DNA from: Bradyrhizobium sp. U87765 SZCCT0048
GTDB taxonomy: Bacteria; Pseudomonadota; Alphaproteobacteria; Rhizobiales; Xanthobacteraceae
Direction: 5' to 3'
Assembly (NCBI RefSeq): GCF_018131225.1
Contig: NZ_JAFCMM010000005.1
Coordinates: forward strand, 558,001 to 622,000
Length of the DNA stretch: 64,000 bases
The stretch's first letter is position 1; every line of letters starts with the position of its first letter. The position numbers were made by a program, and so were the translations under genes. Of the stretch, positions 17,585 through 26,717 are shown piece by piece. The notes beneath the pieces are model-generated. The model was not told where the DNA came from. It saw only the letters and a program-made list of their open reading frames with translations, and searched no databases.

Positions 17585-18694
17585 TCAGCGCGCGGACTGC
17601 GCGGCGGGGGCCGCGTCGGCGACCTGCACGGCGCCGCCCGGCTGCACGCGCAACTGGCCGGCGGTGACGATGGTGTCGCCGGCCTTGAGGCCGCGCTCGA
17701 CCACGATGCGCTCGCCGACGCGCTGGCCGGTGACGATCGGCACCGCGACGGCCTTGCCGTCGCGCACGAGGAGCGCGCTCTCGCCGGACGCACCGGTCTG
17801 GATCGCGGTCGCCGGCACCACGATGGCGTCGGGGCGCGGCGCCAGCTCGACATTGGCGGTGACATAGAGGCCGGGGCGCAGCAGGCGGTCGGGGTTGGCG
17901 AAGGTCGCCTGCACCGCGACGTTGCGGGTATCCGCGGCGACGACCGGCTCGATGGCGTTGATCTTTGCGTCGAACGTGCGGTCGGGATAGGCATCGGTGC
18001 GTACGGCAACGGCGCCGCCGACATGCAGCCTCGACAGCTCCTGCTGCGGCACGCTGAAGTTGACATAGAGCGTGTCGAGCGCAGTCAGCGTTGCCAGCGC
18101 GTCGCCGGCATTGACATACTGCCCGAGGTTGACGCGGCGCAGCCCGATCTCGCCGGCGAATGGCGCGCGGATGACGCGCTGGGCGATCTGGGCATCGAGC
18201 TGGGCGATCGCGGCCTTGGCCTGGTTCAATTCCTCCTCGCGCTGCTGCAGCACCTCCTGGCTGACGAAGCCGGATGGCGCGAGCCCGCGCGAGCGGCTGC
18301 TCTGCAGCTCGGCGAAGCGGTTGCGCGAAAGCGCGGCGGCGCGGTCGGCGCGCTGCGGCGCGTCGTAGAGCTGCACCAGCGGCGCGCCTTCGGCGACGGT
18401 GATGCCGGCCTCGAAATGGATCGCGACGACGCGGCCGGCGACCTCGGGGGCGAGGGTGACCTGGCGCACCGCCTGCAGCGCGCCGATCGCCTCGACCGAT
18501 TGCGGCAGCGTCTCCGGCCTGATCACCATGGCGGCGACCGGCGTCGGCGGCCTCGCGTAGCCGGCGTGGCCGCTGTCGCGGCCCATGCGCCAGGCGAACA
18601 CCGCGCCGAACACGCCGGTGAGCAGCGTCAGCGTCATGGCATAGGGAAACAGCCGGCGCAGCGGCGAGCGGGGATGAGGCAGGACGGATAGCAT
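17585..18694 (-). CDS. RND efflux periplasmic adaptor (membrane fusion protein)
   Basis: 369 residues. One N-terminal membrane anchor (LFPYAMTLTLLTGVFGAVFA), then lipoyl half motif (QVTLAPEVAGRVVAIHFEAG), an alpha-hairpin rich in Glu/Gln (LQQREEELNQAKAAIAQLDA), the second lipoyl half (RVIRAPFAGEIGLRRVNLGQ) and beta-barrel/membrane-proximal domains. It links the permease to an outer-membrane channel. The ATG at 18694 is preferred; the longer frame reaches into the promoter. First gene of the pump operon, divergent from soxR. Confidence 0.93.
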   Translation of the reverse strand: MLSVLPHPRSPLRRLFPYAMTLTLLTGVFGAVFAWRMGRDSGHAGYARPPTPVAAMVIRPETLPQSVEAIGALQAVRQVTLAPEVAGRVVAIHFEAGITVAEGAPLVQLYDAPQRADRAAALSRNRFAELQSSRSRGLAPSGFVSQEVLQQREEELNQAKAAIAQLDAQIAQRVIRAPFAGEIGLRRVNLGQYVNAGDALATLTALDTLYVNFSVPQQELSRLHVGGAVAVRTDAYPDRTFDAKINAIEPVVAADTRNVAVQATFANPDRLLRPGLYVTANVELAPRPDAIVVPATAIQTGASGESALLVRDGKAVAVPIVTGQRVGERIVVERGLKAGDTIVTAGQLRVQPGGAVQVADAAPAAQSAR

Positions 18695-18820
18695 GTCGGC
18701 TCCGGTCGGGCGCCCGCCGGCCGCGACAAGCGGCTCGCACGATCCGGCGCCGTTGAACGATTTCACGGGTCTCCGCGCGAGCGGAGAGCTTGCGCAACAC
18801 AAGCCGACAGGAGATATAGA

Positions 18821-18840
18821 ACCTCAACGATGGTTGAGGT
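18821..18840. promoter_or_regulatory. Sox box between soxR and the RND efflux operon
   Basis: 8-bp arms ACCTCAAC and GTTGAGGT around four bases. The inner CCTCAA-N6-TTGAGG is the SoxR recognition pattern. On the minus strand it sits between a -35-like TTGACC (18838-18843) and a -10-like TATATC (18813-18818) with a 19-base spacer, the over-long spacing typical of MerR-family activated promoters, directed to the efflux operon. Confidence 0.92.
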
Positions 18841-18863
18841 CAAGCCAGTTCCGAGGATGGGCC

Positions 18864-19352
18864 ATGACACGGGATTGTAATGTATCCAGGAAGCCGGCGC
18901 GCGAATTGTCGGTCGGCGAGGTGGCGATGCGCAGCGGGGTCGCGGTGTCGACGCTGCACTTCTACGAGTCCAAGGGGCTGATCACGAGCCGGCGCACGAG
19001 CGGCAACCAGCGCCGCTACGACCGTGGCATCCTGCGCAAGGTCGCGATCATCCGCATCGCCCAGCGCGCCGGCATCCCGCTCGCCGACGTCAAGGCCGCC
19101 TTCGCCGCGATCCCGCTCGACCGCACGCCGAGCGCGCGCGACTGGGCGAAGGCGATGACGGCGTGGGCGGCGACGCTGGCCGCGCGCATCGAGGCGCTGA
19201 CGCAGCTGCGCGACCAGCTCAACGGCTGCATCGGCTGCGGCTGCCTGTCGCTGAAAGATTGCCCGTTGCGTAACCCGGACGACCGTCTTGCTGCCGAAGG
19301 CGCGGGCCCGCGCATCCTGCTCAAGGCGCGCAAAGTGAAGGAGCCGGCGTAA
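18864..19352 (+). CDS. soxR: Redox-sensitive MerR-family regulator SoxR
   Basis: 162 residues. N-terminal winged helix-turn-helix (LSVGEVAMRSGVAVSTLHFYESKGL), dimerisation helix, and the iron-sulphur loop CIGCGCLSLKDC, which has the C-x2-C-x-C-x5-C spacing of the [2Fe-2S] cluster of SoxR. Oxidation or nitrosylation of the cluster by redox-cycling compounds activates target promoters. Outside the enterobacteria SoxR commonly drives efflux and modifying enzymes directly; here the divergent RND pump and the intervening sox box fit that mode. The ATG at 18864 gives MTRDCNVSRKP; an upstream frame continues through the sox box and is rejected. Confidence 0.95.
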   Translation: MTRDCNVSRKPARELSVGEVAMRSGVAVSTLHFYESKGLITSRRTSGNQRRYDRGILRKVAIIRIAQRAGIPLADVKAAFAAIPLDRTPSARDWAKAMTAWAATLAARIEALTQLRDQLNGCIGCGCLSLKDCPLRNPDDRLAAEGAGPRILLKARKVKEPA

Positions 19353-19485
19353 CGCCACTGACGGTACTCCGCTGCGGTTCGCGATGAGCGCTGGCCATGC
19401 GCCGCAGGCCGCCATAGTGTCGGCGCGCTCCGTCGTTGTCTGCCATTGATGTCGTTGGTTCGAAGCGGGGCATGGAGGCATGTTC

Positions 19486-20121
19486 ATGCGCGCAATGCAG
19501 GGCGTCGTTGGAGCTCCGTTGAAGCCCGTGGCGCGTATATTGGCTGCTGTTGCGTCGCTGGCCCTTGTTGCATTGTCGTCCGCCGTCGCCGAGCCATCGC
19601 TCGCTTATGGTCCTTGGCAGAAGACATGCTTCGCCGATCGCGAGGGGGGCGCGAACTGCTGGGTTACGATTGACGCATCGGGCGCGTGCATTCCGTCGGG
19701 CGGGGTCGTCATGGTCGGTGAGCGGCTGGATAATGGCATGACGCGCCAGCTCGCGCTCATGATCGCCGCGCGCAAGACGCCTCTTCGGCGCATGCGTGTC
19801 CTCGTCGACGGGGCGAACATGTCCGACATCGCCAACCCCGGATGTCGCGCGGGCACGTGCAGCGGGCGCTCGGAGCTGACCGCGGACGATGTCGTCCGGC
19901 TGCGCAAAGGCCACGTGCTGAGTGTCGAGAGCGAAGACGCGGGCGGACATGCCTCGCGTCTCGTGTTTCCGCTCGACGGCTTTGCGGTCGCGTACGACAA
20001 GGCTGAACCGCCACAGGCGCCTCTCGGGCAGATCGAGCTGACGCCGCGACAGCGGAAGCATGCGCAAAGGCTGGCGAAAGCACATGCCGAGCGCAATCGC
20101 ATCGCTTGCGCCGCTGAGTAG
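19486..20121 (+). CDS. IalB-like (invasion-associated locus B family) secreted protein
   Basis: An N-terminal signal peptide (ILAAVASLALVALSSAVAEP) precedes a domain with YGPWQKTCFADREGGANCWV at its beginning and a second cysteine pair (PGCRAGTCSG) about 100 residues on, the pattern of IalB proteins of Rhizobiales. The periplasmic role is poorly defined; in Bartonella the founding member affects erythrocyte invasion, but the family is widespread in non-pathogens. The ATG at 19486 has GGAGG seven bases upstream, better than the ATG at 19480. The C-terminal 30 residues are strongly basic and look extended. Confidence 0.7.
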   Translation: MRAMQGVVGAPLKPVARILAAVASLALVALSSAVAEPSLAYGPWQKTCFADREGGANCWVTIDASGACIPSGGVVMVGERLDNGMTRQLALMIAARKTPLRRMRVLVDGANMSDIANPGCRAGTCSGRSELTADDVVRLRKGHVLSVESEDAGGHASRLVFPLDGFAVAYDKAEPPQAPLGQIELTPRQRKHAQRLAKAHAERNRIACAAE

Positions 20122-20237
20122 AAATACCGAGAAACAAGCGCTCGCGCGCGATCGGTGAGCAAAGTTTGATCTGACAGCTTGCGCCGATTTGGCTACCAAT
20201 GCCGCTGGAGGGGCATAGCAGGCATGGAGCATCGCGC

Positions 20238-20675
20238 ATGAACATGTGGACCCGGTCGAGACGTTTCGCAGCCGCAGCATTGACGGCGGGAAGCCTCATC
20301 GCACCGCTGAGCCCGGCGTCGGCGACGCCGGTGATGGCCGGCCATCCGGCGCTGTCGGCTGCGTCGTCGGATCTCGTCGAGCACGTCTATTGGCGCGGTC
20401 GCGGCTGGGGGCATGGCGGTTGGGGATGGGGCGCGCCGGTCGCCGGAGGCATCATTGCCGGCGCGCTGATCGGCGGCGCGCTCGCCGCGCCGTATGGCTA
20501 TGGCTACGGCCCGTACGGCTATCCGCCGGGCTATTACGCGCCGGGACCGGCCTATTATGGTGCGCCGCCGCCGCCATCCGGCGCCGAGGAGTACTGCATG
20601 CGCCGCTTCCGCTCGTACGATCCGGAGAGCGGCACATATCTCGGCAACGACGGCCGCCGGCATCCTTGCCCGTAA
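20238..20675 (+). CDS. BA14K-family secreted protein
   Basis: 145 residues. A signal peptide runs to about SPASATPV, followed by a Gly/Tyr/Pro-rich stretch with a short hydrophobic glycine-rich segment (PVAGGIIAGALIGGALAA) and then the BA14K motif at the C-terminus, EEYCMRRFRSYDPESGTYLG followed by NDGRRHPCP. The family is named from a Brucella 14-kDa immunoreactive protein and is common in Rhizobiales envelopes; function is not established. Monocistronic, same strand as the IalB-like gene. Confidence 0.85.
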   Translation: MNMWTRSRRFAAAALTAGSLIAPLSPASATPVMAGHPALSAASSDLVEHVYWRGRGWGHGGWGWGAPVAGGIIAGALIGGALAAPYGYGYGPYGYPPGYYAPGPAYYGAPPPPSGAEEYCMRRFRSYDPESGTYLGNDGRRHPCP

Positions 20676-20723
20676 CGGCCGTGCAATCGGCGGTCGCGCG
20701 GCGATGCCGCGCGGCGGCCGCGC

Positions 20724-21926
20724 TCAGCCCTTCATCCGCTCCGCCAGCACCGAAGGCGCTGCCGTGGCGCCGTCAGCGCGCTGCAGGTTGCGGAAGATCA
20801 CCAGCAGCGACAGCCCGACCAGCATCATCGCTGCGGCGAACAGCACCGGGGCGGTGGTGGTGCCGCTGAAATCGCGCAGCGAGCCGGCGAAGGCCGGCAG
20901 CACGGCCATGCCGCCATAGTAGCAGCTGAAGAAGATGCCCATGCCGACGGCGCGGTTCTCCGGCCGCAGCACCTCGACCGGCAGCGTCATGATCGGCCCG
21001 GCGGGCAGGCCCGCGGCAATGGCGATGATGACGAACAGCAGCGCCGGCAGGGTTGCGACCGGCAGCGCCGCGGCGGTGATCGCGGCGATGATGAAGCCGC
21101 CGGCCATCAGCAGGTTGGGGCGGCCGGTGCGGGCGGTGAGCACGCCGCCGACCACGATCATCGGCACCAGGAACCAGCCCAGCAGGCTGACGAGGCCGCT
21201 CGCCTGCCCGAGGCTATAGCCGCGCGCGGCGAAGAATTCCGGCGCGAAGCTGATCAGCACGATGAAGCCGACATTGTAGACCGCCCAGATCGCGCCGGAG
21301 ATCAGCGCCATCGTCAGCTCATAACCGTTCAGGCGTGGCCGCAGCGTCGCGGCCGGCGCCGTTTCGGCTTGCGGCGGCGCGCGGTAGACCGCAACCACCA
21401 GCAGTAGGCTCGCGAGCGCGAACGCGGCGGCGGCGTACATCAGCACCGGCCAGCCGAACGCGGTGGCGATGACATGGCCGCCGGCGAGGCCGGCGCCGAT
21501 GCCGAGCGGCCAGCTCGTCACCAGCAGGGCGAGGGCGGTGGTGACGCTGCGGTCGACGAACCAGTCGGCGACCAGCTTGGTCAGCAGCACGTTGAGCAGC
21601 ACCGCGCCGACGCCGCTGACGAGGCGGCCGAACGCCAGCATGGCAAAGGACGTGCCGACGGCGGTGATCACGCCGCCGACCACCATCAGCACCAGGCCGC
21701 CGAGCACGACATTGATGCCGAAGCGCTGGCCGAGCAGGCCGCCGGGCAGCGCGATGAACACGCCCGGCAGCAGATAGAGACCGATCAGCGTGCCGATATC
21801 CGCATAGGAGAAGCCGAGGCCGCCGACGAGGAGAGGTGCACTCGATCCGACCGTTTGGAATTGCAGGGCCATCGCCGTGCGCGCGATGAAGAGCACAGCG
21901 AGCATAGTCCAGCGCGTTCGGAGCAT
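20724..21926 (-). CDS. MFS transporter (CynX/NimT-like)
   Basis: 400 residues with 12 predicted membrane segments. N-terminal part MLAVLFIARTAMALQFQTVG, MFS loop 2-3 signature degenerate (GGLLGQRFGINVV) and a central cytoplasmic loop near residues 185-205. Overall it resembles the cyanate/nitroimidazole-type (CynX) subgroup of the major facilitator superfamily. The substrate is unknown, and no metabolic genes are next to it. Confidence 0.8.
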   Translation of the reverse strand: MLRTRWTMLAVLFIARTAMALQFQTVGSSAPLLVGGLGFSYADIGTLIGLYLLPGVFIALPGGLLGQRFGINVVLGGLVLMVVGGVITAVGTSFAMLAFGRLVSGVGAVLLNVLLTKLVADWFVDRSVTTALALLVTSWPLGIGAGLAGGHVIATAFGWPVLMYAAAAFALASLLLVVAVYRAPPQAETAPAATLRPRLNGYELTMALISGAIWAVYNVGFIVLISFAPEFFAARGYSLGQASGLVSLLGWFLVPMIVVGGVLTARTGRPNLLMAGGFIIAAITAAALPVATLPALLFVIIAIAAGLPAGPIMTLPVEVLRPENRAVGMGIFFSCYYGGMAVLPAFAGSLRDFSGTTTAPVLFAAAMMLVGLSLLVIFRNLQRADGATAAPSVLAERMKG

Positions 21927-22263
21927 GATGCCTCGACGATCAGCGGAAGCAGGCGTTGATGGGATAAACCAAACACAACTCGGCGGCGTTTTTCAAGCCA
22001 AGCGCCATCCGCAGGTTGCAGAGAGGGTCGTCTCTCGTCGTTCATGGCGGCGGATTCGGCCATGGCCAGTTCTTGCTATTGACCGCCCGTCATGAACGTT
22101 AAGGGAAATTTTTCTCCACGGCTCGCCAGAACGCCCCGCCTGCGGCGGGTTGGCGCCCGCGCGGGAGATGGTTGTGCCGGCCTCGATGAACGCGGACGGC
22201 CGAACGCCATCCGGCGCCGATTGTGGGGATGGTGAATAAAGGGTTGCGCCGCGGCCGCGGGCG
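21927..22263. other. Intergenic region without a recognised gene
   Basis: 337 bases between the MFS gene start and the next minus-strand stop. Short frames here have no plausible codon usage or start signals. A run GGGAAATTTTTC near 22105 and a GC-rich imperfect hairpin (CCCCGCC/GGCGGG, about 22134-22148) are the only features noticed. The MFS promoter must lie at its left edge. Confidence 0.6.
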
Positions 22264-22521
22264 TCAGTGCTTGACCGTGCTGTCGGCGGACGGATCGAAC
22301 AGGGCTTCGGAGAACGGAAATTCCAGCACGAGGCGGCCGTCGTCGTCGGTGACCTCGAGCGAGGCGGCGAGCAGATGGCGCGGCTGGCCCTCGCCATGAA
22401 GCAGTTCGCGGATGGTGGTCCGCGCCACCTCCCAGGCCTGATCGGCGTCACGCAGCACGAGGCCTTCGGGATCGCGGACGATGTCGGCGCCGATCCGGGT
22501 GTTGAAGAAGAACTTCGGCAT
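22264..22521 (-). CDS. Small DUF6894-like protein
   Basis: 85 residues beginning MPKFFFNTRIGADIVRDPEG, with AWEVARTTIRELL and LVLEFPFSEAL. This is the layout of a small family frequent in Bradyrhizobium and relatives (F.DgxxxxDxeGxxLxdxxxA). Function unknown; probably cytoplasmic, single alpha/beta fold. AAGGAACC stands just before the ATG at 22521. A longer frame upstream lacks conserved sequence. Confidence 0.75.
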   Translation of the reverse strand: MPKFFFNTRIGADIVRDPEGLVLRDADQAWEVARTTIRELLHGEGQPRHLLAASLEVTDDDGRLVLEFPFSEALFDPSADSTVKH

Positions 22522-22818
22522 GGTTCCTTGTGCTCCGATCGCGACGGCGGGGTGACGGGGCTGATTCCACCCGCTCGCGCGGGCGCGCCGTCGTGATGTC
22601 CGGCTTTGAGGGTCGAAGTAACGTTTCGCGCGTCGGGGTCGCAAGGCCGCGCGTTGTCGCAATTGGCAACGAACGGTGGTGATGACGCGATTACCCGGCG
22701 CTTACCTGGTTTCTTCGCCCTGTCTTGACGTCCGCGGGGCGGCGTCGCAAGCAACAACTTCGTGAGCGGTGGCCATCCGCGCACGCTGTCGCCGGCAACG
22801 GCTCTGCAGGAGATCACC

Positions 22819-23280
22819 ATGACGCGCACGCTCATCATTGCCGCCGCTCTCGCCCTGTTCGCCGGCCAGGCCGCCGTCGCGCCCGCACGCGCGGCCGACG
22901 CGGCGCAGCTCGAGGCCAACAAGAAAGCCGTGGTCGAATTCTACGAGAAGGGCCTCAACCAGAAGGACTTCGACGCCGCCGCGAAATATTTCGGCGCGCA
23001 GTACATCCAGCACAATCCCGGTGCGCCGGACGGCATCGCCGGCTTCAAGACCTTCGTCGAGATGCTGCGCAGCAAGTTCCCGAACTCGCACAGCGAGATC
23101 AAGCGCGTGTTCGCCGACGGCGACTATGTCATCCTGCATGTCCATGCCGTGCGCGAGCCCGGCACGCGCGGAACCGCGATCGTCGACATCTTCCGCCTCG
23201 ACAATGGCAAGATCGTCGAGCACTGGGACGTGCGCCAGGACGTGCCGGAGACCGCGGCCAACACCAACACGATGTTCTGA
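22819..23280 (+). CDS. Secreted SnoaL-like (NTF2 superfamily) protein
   Basis: 153 residues. A signal peptide (LIIAAALALFAGQAAVAPARA) precedes a SnoaL-like alpha+beta cone: VVEFYEKGLNQKDFDAAAKY, YIQHNPGAPDGIAGF, VHAVREPG and DIFRLDNGKIVEHWDVRQ. The last motif is typical of the COG4922 group, described as aldol-condensation-like, though no activity is proven. It lies 90 bases upstream of a LysR gene on the same strand. Confidence 0.85.
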   Translation: MTRTLIIAAALALFAGQAAVAPARAADAAQLEANKKAVVEFYEKGLNQKDFDAAAKYFGAQYIQHNPGAPDGIAGFKTFVEMLRSKFPNSHSEIKRVFADGDYVILHVHAVREPGTRGTAIVDIFRLDNGKIVEHWDVRQDVPETAANTNTMF

Positions 23281-23370
23281 GCCGCGGCGTTCTGAACCGC
23301 TGCGTTCCGAGCCGCGACGGCAGCGGCGGCCGGCGCTGGACTTGCCGGCCGTGCGTCCTACATTGCCGGC

Positions 23371-24303
23371 ATGATCGAAACCCGTTTGCTCCGGCAGTTC
23401 ATCGCCGTCGCCGAGGAACTGCATTTCCATCGCGCCGCGCAGCGCCTCAACATGGCGCAGCCGCCGCTCAGCCAGGCGATCCGCCGGCTCGAGGACGAAC
23501 TGCGGGTGCGCCTGTTCGTGCGCAGCCGCCGCGATGTCGCGCTGACGCCGGCGGGCGTCGCGTTCCTCGACACCGCGCGGCGGACGCTGGCGCAGCTCAG
23601 CGAGGGCGCGGACCATGCCCGCCGCGTCGCCGCGGGCGTCGCCGGCCGTCTCGCCGTGGCGTTCGTCGATTCCGCCAACTACGATCTGCTGCCCGTGCTG
23701 CTGCGCAGCTTCCGTGAGCAGTCGCCGGATGTCACGCTGGTGCTGCAGGAGGCGACGAGCCTGGAGCAGGTCGAGGCGCTGCGCGAGGGCGTCGCCGATC
23801 TCGGCCTGATGCGCTGGCCGGGCGTGCCGACGCCGGGCCTTGCGTTCGAGCGCCTCGCGCAGGAGCCGATCGTGGCGGCGCTGCCGGACGATCATCCGCT
23901 GGCGCGGCTGCGCACGGTGCCGCTGGCGCACCTTGCGGGCGAGGGGTTCGTGTTCTGGCCGCGCCACAAGGGCGTCGGCTTTCATGATCAGGTCGTCGGC
24001 CTGTGCCGCCATGCCGGCTTCTCGCCCCGCATCGTGCAGGAGGCGCGGCAGATGCCGACCATCGTCGGCCTCGTCGCCGGCGGCCTCGGCGTCGCGCTGG
24101 TGCCGGCCTCGCTGCGCCAGGCGCGCCGCGACGGCGTCGCGTTCCGGCCGCTCGCGGTCGATGCGCCGCGCAGCGTCAGCCATGTCGACACGGTCGCGGC
24201 GTGGATGGCGGCGCGTGCCTCGCCGGTGCGCGAGGCCTTTCTCGCGGTCGCGCGCCAGGTCGTCGCCGGTGAGACGCTGAAGGTCTCACTGGCGATCGCA
24301 TAA
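23371..24303 (+). CDS. LysR-family transcriptional regulator
   Basis: 310 residues. The N-terminal helix-turn-helix (LLRQFIAVAEELHFHRAAQR, then LNMAQPPLSQAIRRLEDELR) is followed by the two-lobed effector domain starting near residue 90 (GRLAVAFVDSANYDLLPVLL). The sequence resembles the BenM/CatM-like branch that responds to aromatic or organic acids. The target is probably itself and a neighbour, but no divergent gene is adjacent, because the upstream SnoaL gene is on the same strand. Confidence 0.88.
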   Translation: MIETRLLRQFIAVAEELHFHRAAQRLNMAQPPLSQAIRRLEDELRVRLFVRSRRDVALTPAGVAFLDTARRTLAQLSEGADHARRVAAGVAGRLAVAFVDSANYDLLPVLLRSFREQSPDVTLVLQEATSLEQVEALREGVADLGLMRWPGVPTPGLAFERLAQEPIVAALPDDHPLARLRTVPLAHLAGEGFVFWPRHKGVGFHDQVVGLCRHAGFSPRIVQEARQMPTIVGLVAGGLGVALVPASLRQARRDGVAFRPLAVDAPRSVSHVDTVAAWMAARASPVREAFLAVARQVVAGETLKVSLAIA

Positions 24304-24372
24304 GGTATTTTACAGACGGCGGCAGCCGCGCGAGCTTCGCGTCCGGGATCACGCCCCCGGACACGTTCACCC

Positions 24373-24813
24373 ATGCCGCCCTGCCACGCCGTCTTCACCC
24401 GTCGTGCTCTCGCGCCCGTCCTGATCGGGCTGGCGCAGCTTGTCCGCGCGCGCGTTGCGGCGGCGGCCAACGACACGGCTTTCGCTCCCATGGTTCATCA
24501 GCTTCGCATCTACGAGATCTTCGAGCACAACAAGGCGGCGTTCCACGCCCGCTTCCGCGATCATGCGGCGCGCATCATGGCGCGCCACGGCTTTCACATT
24601 GTCGCGATGTGGGAGGCGCGTGCCGACGCGCGCACGGAGTTCGTCTACCTGCTGCAATGGCCCGACGAGGCGACGCTCAAGGCGCGCTGGGCCGATTTCA
24701 TGGCCGACGGCGAGTGGATCGCGATCAAGGAGCGCACGGCTGCGGGCGGCGCCATGGTTGGCGGCATCCAGGATCGCGTGCTGCATCCGACCGACTACTC
24801 GCCGCCGCTCTGA
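24373..24813 (+). CDS. NIPSNAP-family protein
   Basis: The core, starting MVHQLRIYEIFEHNKAAFHA at 24490 and continuing GFHIVAMWEARADARTEFVY and MADGEWIAIKERT, is a ferredoxin-like NIPSNAP/dimeric alpha-beta barrel domain. The annotated start at 24373 adds 39 residues that could be a signal or membrane segment; an internal ATG at 24490 would give a cytoplasmic protein of 107 residues. NIPSNAP proteins have no settled function. Confidence 0.7.
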   Translation: MPPCHAVFTRRALAPVLIGLAQLVRARVAAAANDTAFAPMVHQLRIYEIFEHNKAAFHARFRDHAARIMARHGFHIVAMWEARADARTEFVYLLQWPDEATLKARWADFMADGEWIAIKERTAAGGAMVGGIQDRVLHPTDYSPPL

Positions 24814-24895
24814 TCTGCGCGGCGCGCAGTTGACGGCCCCCTCGGTCGGACCCACATCTTGCAATGTGGTCTGCTGAGTTGAGGAGGCCGCTGAC

Positions 24896-25333
24896 ATGAA
24901 AGACCCGAACCGCGCCGGCGGCGCCGTCGAACCGACGGATGCTGCGGCGCCCACGGCCGGCACCGCAGCGCCCGCCCTCGATGCGGATGCGGTGGCCGGC
25001 GCCGATCCCGGCGCCCATCCCGATGTCTGTGCCGACGTCGGTGCCGAACTCGACCATGTCTGGTTCGCGAAGAATCCGACCCGCGTCCATCGCCTGCGCG
25101 ATCTCGTGCCGTTCGAGTCCCGCGAACCGCTGGGCGCGCCGCCGCTTGGCATGACCTGGCGCATTCTGGTCACGCGCGTGCCCGGTGGCGGGCGATTGCG
25201 TCTGCCGGTGCCGCTGGCGCGCGAGGTGCCCAACGACGCCATGGACGGAGCGCAGCTCGCGCGGCTGTTCGATCGACTCGCGCCGCCGGACGCAGTCAAG
25301 ATCTGCCGCCACGGCACGCCGCCCCGGCACTGA
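24896..25333 (+). CDS. Hypothetical protein, 145 aa
   Basis: Good ribosome-binding site (GAGGAGG) and coding character. The first 50 residues are Ala/Pro/Asp-rich and probably disordered; the conserved-looking part is DHVWFAKNPTRVHRLRDLVP and the following WRILVTRVPGGGRLRLPVPL. No catalytic pattern, membrane segment or signal peptide is seen. The family was not recognised. It stands between the NIPSNAP gene and the second serine hydrolase on the same strand. Confidence 0.6.
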   Translation: MKDPNRAGGAVEPTDAAAPTAGTAAPALDADAVAGADPGAHPDVCADVGAELDHVWFAKNPTRVHRLRDLVPFESREPLGAPPLGMTWRILVTRVPGGGRLRLPVPLAREVPNDAMDGAQLARLFDRLAPPDAVKICRHGTPPRH

Positions 25334-25502
25334 GCCGGGCGCGCCGCCGCGGCCGTCGTGTGCCGCGCCGATGTCGCCGTATCCCTTGGCGTGTACTGTC
25401 GGGCGCGTCTTCTCAACCGCACAGCGCGGTGCCATAGTCCGGCGCGCCGGGCGCAGGGCTGGCGGATGCCGCGCGCCATCGTGCCGGCCTGCGGATGGCG
25501 TC

Positions 25503-26603
25503 ATGCGCATCGATCGTCGGACGTTTCTCGGTGGGATGACGGCGCTGGCCGCATCGGGACAGCGCGGCGTCGCGGCGCCGGCTGCGGCGGATTTCGAGCG
25601 GCGGCTCGCGCTGGTCGCTGACCGCGAAACATTGTCCGGGCTTCATTCCGTGCTGGTGTCGCAGCATGGCAGACTCATTCTTGAGCACTATCAACCGGGC
25701 GAGGATCAGGATCGTACCGGGCGCGACCTCGGCACGGTGGTGTTCGGGCCCGATGTGCCGCACGATCTGCGCTCGGTCTCCAAGGGCGTGGTCGGGCTGC
25801 TCTATGGCATCGCGCTCGCCGACGGCAAGGTGCCGCCGCCCGAGGCCAGGCTCTACGACCAGTTTTCGCAATACGCCGATCTTGCGGCGCAGCCCGGCCG
25901 CGACCGCATCACCGTCGCCCATGTGCTGAGCATGACGCTGGGGTTGCAGTGGGATGAACTGACCATTCCCTACGGCGATCCCCGCAACAGCGAGAACGCC
26001 ATGGACGACGCGCCGGATCGCTATCGCTACATCCTGTCGCTGCCGATCACCGCCGAGCCCGGCCGCACCTGGCTCTATTGCGGCGGGGCAACCGCGCTGC
26101 TCGGCCACCTGATCGCGCGCGGCACCGGCATGCCGCTGCTCGACTATGCGCGCCAGCGGCTGTTCGCGCCGATGGGGTTTGGTCCGGTGGTGTGGACGCC
26201 GGGGCGCGACGGCACGCCGATCGCGGCGTCGGGCCTGCGGCTGCTGCCGCGCGACATGCTTCGGATCGGCCAGCTGGTGCTCGCGGGCGGCGACTGGCAG
26301 GGCCGGCGGCTGGTGCCCGAGGCCTGGGTCAAGACGATTACGACACCGTCCGTCGTCATCAGTCCGTCCCGCAGCTATGGCTATCACTGGTACATGGGCG
26401 ATATCGCGGCGCAGGGCCAGACGCAGCCGCATCACTGGACCGGTGGCATCGGCTGGGGCGGCCAGCGGCTGTTCGTGATGCCGGATCTCGATCTCGTGGT
26501 CGGCATCACCTGCGGCAACTACCGCAAGAGCGGCGCGGAGCAGAGCCGCGTCGCGATGACGGTGCTCACGGGGGTCGTGCTGCCGCTCGTCGCTTCCGCC
26601 TGA
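25503..26603 (+). CDS. Serine hydrolase, beta-lactamase class C / NylB family, Tat-exported
   Basis: 366 residues. A twin-arginine signal MRIDRRTFLGGMTALAASG leads into a class C-type domain: S91-V-S-K94 nucleophile motif (DLRSVSKGVVGLL), LYCGGATALLGHL as the Tyr motif near residue 196, and a C-terminal HHWTGGIGWGGQR containing the TGG/KTG-like strand. A periplasmic esterase or amidase is likely. Upstream in-frame sequence is not included because the Tat signal defines the start. It is followed 114 bases later by another exported hydrolase. Confidence 0.85.
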   Translation: MRIDRRTFLGGMTALAASGQRGVAAPAAADFERRLALVADRETLSGLHSVLVSQHGRLILEHYQPGEDQDRTGRDLGTVVFGPDVPHDLRSVSKGVVGLLYGIALADGKVPPPEARLYDQFSQYADLAAQPGRDRITVAHVLSMTLGLQWDELTIPYGDPRNSENAMDDAPDRYRYILSLPITAEPGRTWLYCGGATALLGHLIARGTGMPLLDYARQRLFAPMGFGPVVWTPGRDGTPIAASGLRLLPRDMLRIGQLVLAGGDWQGRRLVPEAWVKTITTPSVVISPSRSYGYHWYMGDIAAQGQTQPHHWTGGIGWGGQRLFVMPDLDLVVGITCGNYRKSGAEQSRVAMTVLTGVVLPLVASA

Positions 26604-26717
26604 TGGCGGATGGTTGCGTCGCAGCGGCGGCGCACGGAAGTTTTGACACAATTGCGGTGTCGTTTGCTCACCATTGCTGCTTCCGTTTTCGTTCATGGCG
26701 TCGAGGGGGCGACGGTG

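Noticed and set aside
14547..18827. Very long open frame (1426 codons) on the minus strand and equally long frames on the plus strand at 14495-18691.
   Set aside because: They are Arg/Ala/His-rich shadows of the RND permease and adaptor genes in another frame, with no family match; long accidental frames are expected at this G+C content.
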